Both the position numbers and the translations under genes were made by a program. Of a stretch of 64,000 nt of DNA, positions 21,731-33,025 are shown piece after piece. Numbering within the stretch: the stretch's first letter is position 1; every line of letters starts with the position of its first letter. This DNA is from Aradus depressus (lineage: Eukaryota > Arthropoda > Insecta > Hemiptera > Aradidae), in contig OY759223.1 in assembly GCA_963662175.1 (NCBI GenBank), forward strand, positions 5,923,549-5,987,548, read 5' to 3'. Below the pieces are notes generated by a model. The model worked only from the letters and a program-made list of their open reading frames with translations, did not search any database and was not told the origin of the DNA.

Positions 21731-24700
21731 AAAATGGGATAAAAAAATTGGAAAAAAAAAAAATGAAGCTTGAATGATTTTAATATGTACGTCGTGAGAC
21801 TATATTTTCACAATTCCTGTGAACAAGTCTTGTGTTTAGTTCAGTCAAGGAACTAGTGATACCATCTGTTGAGTGAAACATGAAACTTTGACTTACTTCA
21901 GTATAACACAAAACAGAGACCAACGAACAACTCTACAGGATGAGTGATGTTTATCTGATAATATACAAGTTATGAAAATATCTATATTGGATATATTAAT
22001 TTTCGCCAAAGATTCTTTCTCAATCAACTTTTTTTTTCAAATATATAGAATCTCAAACTTTACTTTCTTATTTAAAATAATATCTCAAATTTTTCTTGAA
22101 GCATGCTGAAACTAGATTTAAACAAAAAAAAAAAAAATGAAGAATATGCTTTGAACGAGAACAATCCGTAGAATTTTCGCTGAGATATTCTTAATATGTA
22201 TGATAATAAAAATTTTATTTGGAAAATGTTGAAAACTGGCGCAGATATAATATTTTGGGATCAGAATTTATTTTTATGAAAATAATGTTAGGAAAAATGT
22301 TGATTAAGTTTTCAAACTTCAACAGTCAATATCTCAACAAGTATGCATCGGATTGTTATTTTTTAAAGATTATTTATCATTTTGATAAATCTAGTTTGAG
22401 AATTCATCCTTAAAATATATAAAATTCCATTGAAAGTAAGGAAATTGCGTTCGAAATGCTAAATGCCTGTTATTTCCAAAAAAAAAAAGTAAATTTTGAT
22501 TCCTTGGCAAAAATGAAAGAAAAACCTATGTTAAATATTGTCTATTTCACAAAATATATACGTAAAGTATACCCATATATTACATATATACATATATTTT
22601 GTGAATCAAAATTTATCATCAATATTTTTTTTTTTCAAATAACGCATTTAATTTCATCTCAATTTTGTTACTTTAGATATATAGTTAAATAGATTGTCTA
22701 GATATCCATTAGAAATATTTTCTTAACATGCATTGAAAGAAAAACGGCTGAGCCTCTGAAGTTGCGACATCCTGCTGTATAAATTTAAACTCAATTTACT
22801 CAAAAAATTTGACTTAATTTCTCCCTTTATAAGTTAAGGGTGTTTTTAAAAATTGCATTTCATCACTCAGATTTTTGCTGAATATGTTGTTGATGTACAT
22901 ATGTTTCAGTGTTACTAGAGGCTTTGCAGAAGGATTTTTTTTTAACGCTATTTAGCTTATATATTAAGCATTCTGTAATTTGTTGATTTTCTTGGATGCT
23001 TATATATCCGATTACGAAATTGCTTATTTCTCAGGAAGTAATCAACATATAGAGTTAAGTTTGGTTTCATTTTAACAGTCTCTAGTAACACTGAAATACA
23101 CAAATTCACCAAATTTTGGTCAAAGTCGGAATAGTAAAGTTTTTTTTGCGTTATTATTTCGGCGTGGAACACCCCCATATGCAATATCTTTTATAATAAT
23201 ATCGGGGATTGTAAAATAATAAATAAGCAGATGTAGAAAGTATGCTTAGTGAAACTTCTATGTATTTTAAAAGGGTTTTACCAAAATTAGTTAATGAATT
23301 TTTGAAGTATTTACGGAACTGATTTGATTTGTGTTACGTTTTGGGGGAGAAACGCCAGTATTTATTTTTGGGCAGCAAGTCAAACTTTAAAATTGAAATA
23401 TATCTCTTTCTAAATTATTTTTTCTATTTATTTCATTAAAAACATTTTTCTCACCAAAAATACATTTCCACAAAATCATTTCCTCAACTCGGAGATATAA
23501 AACAGCTGACAAGTGAGCTCTTTATATCTCAGTTTTATTTAATGAAAATATACGAACTGAATATACATAGAAGTTTCATTTCAGTCTTTACTTTAGTGAA
23601 TAACTTAAATTATATGTGTATAAATGTAGGTTTAAGTTCAAACATGTTATTGTATTTTAAGAAATGTAATTTTGTCAATTGTGATTGAAAATTTGTTTTT
23701 CTTCTAATTTTTAATTATTATTAAAATAATACACTGTATTAAATAATCTACAAATGTACTAAAATTTCAAACTGTAATTAATGTGCAGATTGTGTCATTT
23801 TTGTCAGAGAGTGTCTGGACGACGAACTTAACATGGGTTTTATGAGTCTACCGCATACCGAGCAAAACATTCGCCAGAGACGAGACATTCCGCTCGGCGC
23901 ATTCGCGTCATATTTACAATATATAAAATTATTCTAGTTCGTCTAGAAAAATTTCATTAATTGTAAAAGTCTAATTTCTTACAGTGGCGTACATAGATGC
24001 ATAATTAAAACATCAGAACTTAGTTAATTGGACAATCTCTATACGTAGTATAGCTAAATAATCTGTCAAAATTATAATGAGTTTTTAACGGAATTTCTAA
24101 TTTTCACACTTCATGAAAAAATATTTCTTTTCTGACGTTTTCGTCTAGAAACAGTTCGTCGTAGGCAAAATTATGTCTCGTCTGGAGTGCTTGGGTCAAC
24201 GTATCTTAGACCGTAGTAGTTCGTGTCTTTCTCAACAGACTGCCTCTTAACTGCGTTATGAATTTCTCACAATTTTGATTATTATTAATAAAAATTATCC
24301 TCATTAATAAATCATTCCTTCATATGAGAATGAACAGTCTGTTTTTATTAACCAAAGTCTTATATTTTTTTCAAAAACACAAATTAGTCAAATCATCATA
24401 AAATTCGCCTGGCATATATAATTTTTTTATAATGTGTTTTATATATATAATATCTTTATAAAAATATATACATATAAATATTCATAAATATGTATGTAGA
24501 CTTCAAGTGCTTATAAACTAATTTATATAAGTTTTTCCCCCATTTTGTACTTATGTATTAGAGAATGTTAAATTTAAGAAAATATAATATAATATATCAA
24601 ATCCTTAAAATATTTGTACATACTTACATAATATTTTACTATGTAAATCTTCTTAATTTTTTATATAATATATTTATTCTTCTGTAGAAATCATTGTTCA

Positions 24701-24800
24701 CTGTTAAGAAATATATAGGTTTATTCATTTATTATTTTTTGTAGAATAACAAAAGTTCATTTTGTAAAATAAAAATATATAAGCATTTTGTGTTGATGTG
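21731..24800 (+). other. Repeat-free A+T-rich block, possible long 3' UTR
   Basis: About 3 kb after the MARVEL stop lacks SINE, LINE, hAT and family B sequences, unlike nearly all the rest of the window. It ends near a cluster of AATAAA-like signals (about 24766-24775) followed by ttttgtgttgatgtg, a G/T-rich stretch as found after cleavage sites. No coding frame was recognised. That it is transcribed as 3' UTR is inference. Confidence 0.4.
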
Positions 24801-24826
24801 TTTTATATCAAATGTTTATTTGAACA

Positions 24827-25107
24827 GATCGTGGGTTCGAAATCCGACCGAAGCCCTTAGTTTATGTCATCTGGGATGTAAAATAAACTTAAGCACGCCG
24901 TCCTTCGGATGGGACTTTAAACGATGGTCCCGAGCCTGTACGATGTCAGGTACTGGTTAAGACCCCTGCCCTAGGTTAATAAAAATTTAGGACTCTCACA
25001 GTAGCGCACTGGGGCTCATGTCCACCAGAGTGACAAAAGAGCGCACTGGTAGTAGCGATATGACCTCGTAGTTAAAGCCAGGGCATGAGTCATAAAACCT
25101 AAACCTG
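24827..25107 (+). mobile_element. SINE, head-truncated
   Basis: Starts at the B-box side of the tRNA head (gatcgtgggttcgaaatccg) and continues to the cataaaacctaaacct tail. Confidence 0.88.
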
Positions 25108-25187
25108 AAGAAAATTATTGTTTATTTATTTTTCAACTTAGAAATTATCTGATAATAACGGGTATTTTATTTACATTTAAACAGGTT

Positions 25188-25480
25188 AATAGTGTTCGAG
25201 GCTGCGGATGTGGCGACGAATATCTTCCTGGGACAGCCGGTCCCATTCTTCCAACTGTTCGAGATCTCTGGATACTGTCTGTTGTCTAGGAGTCCTGCAC
25301 CGTGCAGCCCTGATTTTTACCCGATTGCAGCCATGTGGGTGTTGCTAGGAAGATAGACAGCCGACTGTGCTCAGAGAGATTGACTGGCCTTGCTGGAAGA
25401 ATGGGAACGGGTGCCCCAAGAACATATCCACCGCCTCTTCCTCGTCAACATATTTTACATACAAATGAGAAGAACTATGC
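25188..25480. pseudogene. Tc1-like transposase remnant, C-terminal end duplicated head to head
   Basis: Plus strand 25297-25470 reads SPDFYPIAAMWVLLGR, stop, TADCAQRD, stop, LALLEEWERVPQEHIHRL: the third catalytic region (S-P-D-x-x-P-I) and the C-terminal helix of Tc1-type transposases. Minus strand 25290-25188 reads DLEQLEEWDRLSQEDIRRHI, the same C-terminal segment in the opposite direction. Stops break the plus copy. No terminal repeats were identified. Confidence 0.75.
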
Positions 25481-26055
25481 ATTATTAACATTTTCAAGTT
25501 TGAAAGTTAAATAAACAGCAATTTTCTACAATTTTTCCATTTTATTTTTAGTACTTTTTCAGTCAAATTAGTTATGTTTAAATAAAAATGTTAATTTTTT
25601 CATAACAGTCCTTTCCATTATAATTAATTACCTAATTCAAATATGAAGTAATGAATACTTAATTTCTTCGAGTAATTTATTGAATATCATCTCATATTAT
25701 ACGAAAGAATTTCTCAGATTGAAAATGGATTAAATGCCGCGGACATAAGCTATCATTTATATCGTTAGGCGGGTGTTATATTGATAATACTTGAGCGACT
25801 TTACCATTGCTCGTCGCATCTTCCAATCTTCTACTGTTTACCTCCTACTTGTTCCATTACGTTTACGAATAGTATTCGTGTCCTATTACGAATAATAGAA
25901 ACACTTCTTAGAAAGTGTGAAAAAAATATCTACTTTTAAATGAGAGATGGAAGTGCCATTTACCTGACGGTACATTGTCTCAATGTTTTACATGTACAAA
26001 GTTTGTCAAGAAAACCGCTGTTGTTGGTAAGTGTATTAGAAGTAATTTATTATGT
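25481..26055. other. unassigned intergenic sequence
   Basis: A+T-rich, no gene or recognised repeat. Confidence 0.4.
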
Positions 26056-26084
26056 AAAAGTAAGTTTGCAGTAAAATTTTTAAA

Positions 26085-26515
26085 AAAACGTGGGTGAATC
26101 AACGGCAAGGTACTTGCAAGAACACATCAATCAGTTAACTGTCGGCTCTCCCTCCAAAACCAGTCGACCGTTTGCGTTAATGTTCAATAGTTGACTTACA
26201 TAGGGGCACCTGAATCCTCATACTAAATTTTGTGTCGATAAATTCATTGCATCGGCAGTTATTAGGGTTTTTCCTCTGATCCCCCCTTCCCTTCCGCCGA
26301 TTCCGTTATTAAAGTTTTTATGTTATGCCTCCCCCTAGTCCCCCCTTCTCTCTAGTCGATTTGGATGAAAAATAATAGAAGTCGTCTTTAGAGGGTTGTG
26401 GAATGACATATAAAATTTCGTGTCGATATATTCGTTTTATCAGGAGTTATCGTATTCACAGACAGAATTTTTTTTCCATATTTGGTATAAAAATTACGGT
26501 AAACATCAAATTACG
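26085..26515 (+). repeat. Family B repeat
   Basis: From gtgggtgaatcaacggcaag through ccctccaaaaccagtcgacc to the cattcgttttatcaggagtt block; includes the C/T-rich ccccccttcccttccgccga segment. Confidence 0.8.
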
Positions 26516-27141
26516 TTGGAAACACATCATTACTTTGTTTTTCTTTAATTTTGTATATTATTTAAGTAAGTAAGTCAGGTTCAATTTTTAACTCGTTACA
26601 ATGTCTATTTTAACGTTCAGTAATGTTTATCAACACACTAATTTTGTTTAATTGTGATTCTAATCTTGATTCCCAAATTTCCATAAAATATATGGAAACG
26701 TTGGCGTTTGAATAGTGTTTTCTTCCATCTTTGACTGACCCTCAATATTCCTACAATTAGAATCTACAGTCGCTAATCAATATCTATATTATTTAATGTT
26801 TATTTTTATTGTTTTACTTTTCTTGCTCGTCATTAACGATCGTGATTCTGTCGTCAAGTTCTCATCGTATGCGTCGAGTTAGGCGATTCAACTCAAGGGG
26901 ATCTCGTGTTCTCTGCCAGTGGCTGTCGAGGGGGGGGGGGGGGTTATTTAGGATCAATATTTTAAATATTTGAACATAACACTTCAGAAAACCCGAATTT
27001 CATTATCATGATTTAAAAGAGTATAAATTTACAACTTAAGAAAAATTAGCAAAAAAAAATTCATTCCAAAATTAATCTATTTCTTGGCAACACTGTTCGA
27101 ATAAACTTTACGCTCAGTAAACCATTCGAACGAGATAAGGA
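26516..27141 (+). other. Upstream region of the coiled-coil gene
   Basis: Contains a G tract (about 26931-26943) and A+T-rich sequence leading to the start codon at 27142. No TATA box or initiator could be assigned with confidence. Confidence 0.3.
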
Positions 27142-27312
27142 ATGGCTGATGGTGGATTTAATTTTAAAGAACTTAAAGAACAAGCTGCATTTATAGATGC
27201 GGTTATTAGTAAATTAAAATCACAGTTAGTGTATAATATAAATAGTTTTGGCCTTGGTGAAAATGCAAATAGTAGCTTACAAAAGTTAGACAACAATTTG
27301 AAATATCTTGAA
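27142..27312 (+). CDS. Coiled-coil gene, exon 1
   Basis: 57 codons from the ATG to GAA/gtaagt; phase 0 donor. Confidence 0.75.
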
Positions 27313-30300
27313 GTAAGTAGTTTTACCTATGTATATAGTTTTTGTTTTTTTTTCTTTTTAGTATAATATTATTTATAAAATTAAAATATTTGCAATATCT
27401 GCTTCGTGAAACATTTTTGTAAAAAAAAAATTAAACAGGCTTATTTTCTTACTTTAAACTTCTTCTGATGAAGCCTTCAAAGTTTTTAGTGTTATTGTCT
27501 TTCATTTTGTACAAGTGATTATACATATTCCTTCCTTTATTGCTTCTCACTTCTTATTATTTGTTTTAAATATTTTGTATTATTTATTATTTTATAATTT
27601 ATTCTTATGTCAACCCTTCTGCTTATTGTTTTGAGCAAATTGTAGAATAAATACATAATTTAAAAAAAAAGTGTTATATGTACATATACAATATGTATGT
27701 TATTTTCTGTTGATCTTAATGAGAGTTTTAATTTGTTAAGTTTGAAGAGGTAGAAAAGCAAGGTAAACATTTATATTTTCAATGAGGAAAACTTCGTAAA
27801 AAATTTATAAATAATAGATTTTTTTCTTTAAATGAAAATAAGGTTTTGTTGAAAGAATTTTATTGGTGTTTTGAGTGCATTTCATTTAAGCCTATTTGAT
27901 TTGTTATCAGCAAGAATGGTTCAAATGTTGTGATTCCTTTTATAAAATGTAAATACCACAGTTTCATATATTATTTTTTGTCACTAGAGTTGGAATTTTA
28001 GACATAAAACTCTGGCTACTTGCAGATATTTTTCCCAGAGCCATAATTGACTATATCGTCGGTTTAGAGGAAAAACTCACTAAGTGCAATTCGATTAATT
28101 TCTGGATATTAACTGATTTAGTGAGTTTTACCATGAAAACTTATTTTATAAACTTGCAGTTAGTGATTTTTTCCTCTCTTTATTATTGACTACGGCTGTA
28201 GGGTGCATTTGGTGAGTTTTTCCTTGAAAAGGGAACAACTTTTAGTAAGCAAATCTGCTAACACCTCAAAATCGACTTAAAATGCACTTAGTGAGTTTTC
28301 CCTCTAAACCGACGATATGTTCTTATCCGTTAATGTCACACCATTTTTTAAATATGGATGTTGTATAAATATTATCAAAATATCAAAAATAAAGTACCAA
28401 GTTCGGACAGTAAATGCGATCAAACAAAAAAAAAGTAGGTGAATCGCCGACTATGGACTTCCCCAGCACGAATTATTTATGTTTTTGCTCACCTTCCAAA
28501 ATCAATCGACCATTTTGGCTAAAATTCAATATTTGATTTACACTAAAAATGTACCAAACTGTTATATTTATGATTGCAGTTTACTATAACACATAATCAT
28601 AATAAAATATTATGGCACAGAGGTAACGTGATCGCCCCTGACCATAATTTTTTTAATACACATAATTAAGAATGGTGGGCAATTAACGGAAAAGTGTATA
28701 TTTTCTATTATTTAATCGAATATATTTTTTTAATTAATGTTGTAGGTTGACTTGGAAAAATTGCACGGTGAAATTAAGTGCAGTTTAAGTCTAAAACAAA
28801 ACTTCATTGACGACACGAAGGCGTTTATAGAATCAGCGACAGAGTGTTCAGCTGTTTTTGGGAATTGTGATGCACAAATTGAACAAGGAGGTGGGCCCAG
28901 TGATGAGTCAAACTATACAGAGTGAGTATGTTACTACTTCAACTGTACTAAGCATAAGGGATTATGTATAATACTCGTACCTTAGGTGAATAGAAATTTA
29001 GTGTTGGGAAAATTTAGGACTCGCATAGTAGAGTCTGGCTCATGTCCACCAGAGTGACGAAAGAGCACTCTGGTCGTAGGCGATTTAACCTCGTAGTTAA
29101 AGTCCTGGCATGTGTCACAATAACTAACTACTATATTTCTGTTTATATATTTCTAATTATGTTTATATGTCTCTAATGATGTTTATTGTGATGTATAAAA
29201 ATACACATATTGAAATTATTAATATTATAAAAATTTAATATATTCATTTCTGTAAAAAAAAAATCCAAGAAGCAACTAAAATGATAAATAAATATATGAA
29301 TGCATTTTCTTTTAAAACAAATGAGTAGAAAACAAAACACGGCCTTCAGCAGGGGCGTAGCCAGGATTTTGAGCAGGGGGGGGGGGGGGGGGGGGGCAAA
29401 GTTAGACAACGAGGAGTATAGACTCCCGGAGGCACAGCCCGCAGTTTCCGTGGTTAGCGTTAGAAGCTCCCTCTGAGGTAACCACTGACTGTAATACTTA
29501 AGTTGATTTTACATGAAATGCAAAGCGCAGCAGCAGCAAATGCCACTGTGGTTTCTGTGCTTGTAGAATTGAATGACTCACATCAATAGCGTGCATTTGC
29601 TGCTGCTGCGCTTTGCATTTTTACTGCGCATGTAAAATCAGCTTTAAGAGTTTAAAGTATTACATAAATTACGATTTTGAGCGAGGAAATGAAATGATCG
29701 AATTCATATATATTTAAATAAATGTAGTATGACTTGTTTTGTACATGTACATTTATGTAACAGCTGATTGCTGATTTAGGAATCAGACGCACGGGAAATT
29801 TGAAGATCCTATTGGTAACTTGCAAGCAATCCATTTTTAATAAAAACTATTTTTTTTAGTTTATTTAATTTTTATCTTGGTTTTTTGCTCTGGTCTGGGG
29901 GGGCGCGCGCCCTTCCCTGCCCCCCCCCCCCCCGGCTACGCCCCTGGCCATCAGCTGTTTTTGAATTAGTGTAGAGGAGTCAATGGTGTGTGGTCTGGGT
30001 TGAGATGTGAAGGTGGACAGAGAGTTGTTGTTTAGGCTTAAGATGTGATGAACTAAGTAGGTGTGAATTAAAATAAAATTGATCCGCAAAGAAGGTACTG
30101 TTATTTATTTATATGAACAAAATATATAACTTTGATTTGAAGAATGTCCGAAATATAAAACAGAAAAAAAAATTGAAATAGTTTTAAGAATTTAGTTTGT
30201 ATGATTTTTCTTTTGATTTTTGTTTCAATGTTTAGTTTTTAATTTTATAATGTAGATTTAAGAAAATAAACCCAATATTTGTTCTCGAATTCTATGCTAT

Positions 30301-30919
30301 TAATTTTCCCTGTTGGCCCAGTAAGATAATTTAAAAAACCTCTGGATTAGATTTAATATTTTACAAAATTTAGAAAACAATATGGCATATCTTTAGAAAT
30401 TCAAATGAAAAGTTGGTTTATTCAATTTTTTTTTTTAAATACGTGCACTTTCTTAAAAATTGCACGTCTTGAACTTTTGATATTTTTTTAGGGTTTCGGA
30501 AATTACTGTAGAAATCAAAATTTAGTAAAAGACCAGAGATATAAATATTTCTACAGGAAATGTGGTAATTTTATCTAATTTTACACAACATAATTTTTAT
30601 TATCAAATTTGATATAAGGATTTCTAATGATGTTTATATATCTCTAATTATGTTTATATATTTCTAATGATGTTTATATATCTCTAACTATGTATATATA
30701 TTTCTAATTATGTTTATATATCTCTAACTATGTATATATATTTCTAATTATGTTTATATATATATATAAAATTATATATATAATTATGTTTATATATTTC
30801 TGTTTTATAGAGAGGTGCAGCAGGTGTCTCCTCTCTCTCCTGCAACCCAGTTGACCAACCCAGATACACCGCTCTCCTCCAGCTCCGGTCCTCATTGGTG
30901 GCTTTCAAGACATGAATAA
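27142..30919 (+). CDS. Complete 151-residue coiled-coil protein, identity unknown
   Basis: Three exons (27142-27312, 28746-28921, 30811-30919) join to one frame of 151 codons plus TAA. Splice sites are canonical: GAA/gtaagt with gttgtag/GTTGAC (phase 0), then ACAGA/gtgagt with tgttttatag/AGAGGTG (phase 2). The product starts MADGGFNFKELKEQAAFIDA. Residues ~8-95 have the heptad-like spacing of a helical coiled coil (DAVISKLKSQL, SSLQKLDNNLKYLEVDLEKL), with a Gly break FGLGENAN near 36-43. The C-terminal ~35 residues are Ser/Pro-rich and probably disordered (SPLSPATQLTNPDTPLSSSS). There is no signal peptide or membrane helix. The size and helix-turn-helix pattern recall small subunits of kinetochore or tethering complexes (SKA1 N-terminus was considered), but the resemblance is too weak to name it. 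Confidence 0.72.
28053..28318. mobile_element. 266-bp MITE with 36-bp terminal inverted repeats
   Basis: Left end atatcgtcggtttagaggaa (28053 on) pairs with the right end ttccctctaaaccgacgata; 36-bp arms with one mismatch. Sits in the first intron of the coiled-coil gene. Its TA-rich ends suit a Tc1/mariner-type MITE. No coding capacity. Confidence 0.85.
28425..28545 (+). repeat. Family B fragment
   Basis: gtaggtgaatcgccgactat, acttccccagcacgaattat and ccttccaaaatcaatcgacc blocks only. Confidence 0.8.
28746..28921 (+). CDS. Coiled-coil gene, exon 2
   Basis: 176 bp, starts phase 0 (GTTGACTTGG) and ends two bases into a codon (ACA GA/gtgagt). Cys-containing helical segment LHGEIKCSLSLKQNF. 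Confidence 0.75.
28983..29130 (+). mobile_element. SINE 3' fragment
   Basis: Only the 3' half of the SINE body (ccttaggtgaatagaaattt to catgtgtcacaataactaa). Confidence 0.8.
29200..30600 (+). repeat. Family E repeat split by a hAT MITE
   Basis: Matches 8160-8760 up to 29349 (acaaaacacggccttcag) and resumes at 29947 (gccatcagctg). In the uninterrupted copy the sequence is cacggccatcagctg, confirming the insertion point. Confidence 0.85.
29350..29946. mobile_element. hAT-type MITE (family D), complete
   Basis: 597 bp with ends caggggcgtagccaggattt and ccggctacgcccctg. Flanked by 8-bp repeats gccttcag (29342-29349) and gccatcag (29947-29954), one mismatch. The CAGGGGCGTAGCC terminus plus 8-bp duplication fits a non-autonomous hAT. 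Contains a 27-base G tract near the left end and a C tract near the right end, plus an internal inverted pair around gcagcagcagcaaatgc / gcatttgctgctgctgc. A truncated copy lies at 19273. Confidence 0.92.
30601..30790. repeat. Short tandem array of tctaattatgtttatatatt units
   Basis: About seven degenerate ~24-bp units (ctctaattatgtttatatat / ttctaatgatgtttatatat) just before exon 3 of the coiled-coil gene. Confidence 0.75.
30811..30919 (+). CDS. Coiled-coil gene, exon 3
   Basis: 109 bp including the TAA. Acceptor ttctgttttatag. Encodes the Ser/Pro-rich tail ending GPHWWLSRHE. Confidence 0.72.
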
Positions 30920-31812
30920 TTTGAATTGTTTTATTGTTTTTTTTTTTTTAATTACGTATGTTATTTAAATCAGTGGCGTACCTGAGGGGGACACATGCCC
31001 ACCTTTTTTCGTTTTACTATGAATTTTCTTTTTTAAAATAATCTATTTTTCTTTGTTTTGGGAAAGAGTAATGATAAATTCAAGTAAACCACCCAGTATA
31101 ACATTTTTTTTTTTAAATTTTAAATACATTTTAATTTTAATACTAAATTGTTATCAAAAATATTTGAGTATTCCCAAAATTCATTATGAAATGTATATAA
31201 ATTATATAAAATTTATTATAAATGTATATATAACACATTGTTGCCTTTAAATTAAATTTGTATATAAACGTTTTAAACTTCATGGTTTTTTTCATGACTT
31301 TCAGAAATCCTTGGACTATTTTTTTTTTTACGGTGTGTGGGGTATCGTTTTAAAGAGCAATTTAGTGAATGCAGTTGGTAATACTGTTCAACAAAGATTT
31401 TACTTTTGAAATGTAAGTTGATGATCCTTGTAGAGTATTTTTGAATGTGAAGCAAAGGTGCGGTACAAGGTTTTTTTTATTATTTGTATATGTTGGTACC
31501 AAGATGGAAAAAACTGAATTTGCTAACAAGGCCGACCTCGGGACAACTTTTAGCAGTCGAAAAACCATGAAATGTTACGACTTTTTCAGTTTTTTCGAAA
31601 TATCTCAAAAACGGCCGACTTTAGCGATTCTTTTACTGTAATGTTTCAAAGGGGATTAAATTCTCTACAATTTGCACTCCCACAACTTGTTTGTAGAACG
31701 AATAGTGAGCGCGCTGCAGCTTCTCCTGAAAAATTGTCAATGTTTGAGAAGCTGCAGCAGTCAATAGATCTATATTACAAATACAAAAATGTGTATTAAG
31801 TTCAATTCCAAT
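30920..31812. other. unassigned sequence between the coiled-coil gene and a hAT remnant
   Basis: Starts A/T-rich (probable 3' UTR of the coiled-coil gene). It then contains overlapping ORFs on both strands at 31441-31824 without domain signatures; an inverted pair gctgcagcttctc and gagaagctgcagc lies at 31715-31757. No call. Confidence 0.35.
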
Positions 31813-32606
31813 TAGGAATATCAAATTATCGATAGTTTAAGGACTACAGCCTTTTGATGAGGCAACCGAAAACGTATCTAGTGAGGAGGCTTATGGTACT
31901 ATTTCTGGTGTGATACCTATCGTGAAAGGCATTGACCTGCAGCTGCAGGAGTGCAAGATATACTTATAGTAACTGTGCCAAGAAACTGCAGAAGGTATTG
32001 GTGAAGGGAGTAGATGAAAGACTACTTCCTTATGAGGAGCGCACTGTCTCTAGGATCTCTTCTCGATCCTCGTTTAAAAAAAAAAAAAGCTTTTCGGCAA
32101 GATAGCAATGCAACCAGTGTTTGTAATCAAATCGTCAGAGAAATCGAGGCTGCAAATGAAACAAGACAGTCAGAGTAGTGCTCCAGGTTATTGCGAGGAA
32201 CCATCAATATCTACTGTTATTACCAAATCTGTAAAAACAGGAAAACCTTGTAGCTTATTTCAATTCCTGAAAAAAAAATTCTGCAGCTCGTGATGATGCC
32301 ACCACTTCTTAGCACTCAGATGCACTGATTATTTGGAGTCAGTACACTGAAATACGTCTCCTTGACGACAGAGATGATCCCCTTAAGTTTTGGGAAGAGA
32401 AGAGGCAATGCTGGGGGGCCTTAGAAGACATGGCCTGCCGGTATTTGTCCGTGCCAGCAACATCAACAACATGAAAGGTACTTGTGTGCATATACATGAG
32501 CATAGAGTGACTTAATGTCACTTCTGCTTAAAATAATATTTCGATTGTACTAAGTTTCAAAAACTCTCGATGGTTTGAAACTATCGATACTAGTTTTACA
32601 CCCCTA
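31813..32606 (+). mobile_element. hAT transposon remnant with exact 8-bp target duplication
   Basis: Bounded by attccaat on both sides (31805-31812 and 32607-32614). The ends read taggaatatc and the complement of taggggtgta. Plus-strand transposase pieces: PFDEATENVSSEEAYGTISG and VIPIVKGIDLQLQE (31850-31970), SLLDPRLKK (about 32060), and DPLKFWEEKRQCW plus ACRYLSVPATS (32390-32470). These are in the expected order for a BED-finger-type hAT. Stops and frameshifts separate them, and the frame ends right after the PATS motif, so it is inactive. The N-terminal BED region is absent. Confidence 0.9.
31850..32474 (+). pseudogene. Broken hAT transposase
   Basis: Contains the F-D-E-A-T block before the I-P-x-V-K-G segment, the L-L-D-P-R block, and the D-P-L-x-F-W...L-S-V-P-A-T-S block typical of hAT transposase catalytic and dimerisation regions. 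At least two stop codons (after QLQECKIYL) and frameshifts are present. The final S-E-R-x-F-S part of the dimerisation motif is missing. Confidence 0.85.
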
Positions 32607-32752
32607 ATTCCAATTGAATGTGATAACAAAGGGAACTGATCCAGGCTCAAGTAGGTTATCAACTAAATACATGACAATCTACTAATAAATCGACTCAATG
32701 CTAAGGTAATTAATATTTTAATTTTTTAGAATATGGTGTCATATTTTTCCTA

Positions 32753-33025
32753 TTATTTATTTTTCGAATCCTCTTCATCGTCTGTGGGGCTTGGTGACGG
32801 TAGCAGCTGTTTGAGTAGCTGATCTGTTGTCTTGCCTCTCCGCCGACCTCCTTCCTCTCCTTCGTCTAGCAGGTCAGCTCTGAAACGAGTCTTATCGGGC
32901 TTCACAGGTAGGTCTGGACCATAATCATGTGTGTTGTACAGGTCAATAATGAGACCATAATCACTCCGGAGAGTGGACAGGAGGAACTGCAACGTTGGCA
33001 GGTTGTCGCTATAGATCTTGAAATT
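32753..33025 (-). CDS. MDH1B: MDH1B-like gene, exon 7 (stop)
   Basis: 90 codons plus TAA, acceptor tctttgtttag, phase 0. Encodes the last domain helix (NLPTLQFLLSTLRSDYGLII) and a basic/acidic tail (GEEGGRRRGKTTDQLLKQ) ending EDSKNK. Confidence 0.83.
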   Translation of the reverse strand, partial: NFKIYSDNLPTLQFLLSTLRSDYGLIIDLYNTHDYGPDLPVKPDKTRFRADLLDEGEEGGRRRGKTTDQLLKQLLPSPSPTDDEEDSKNK

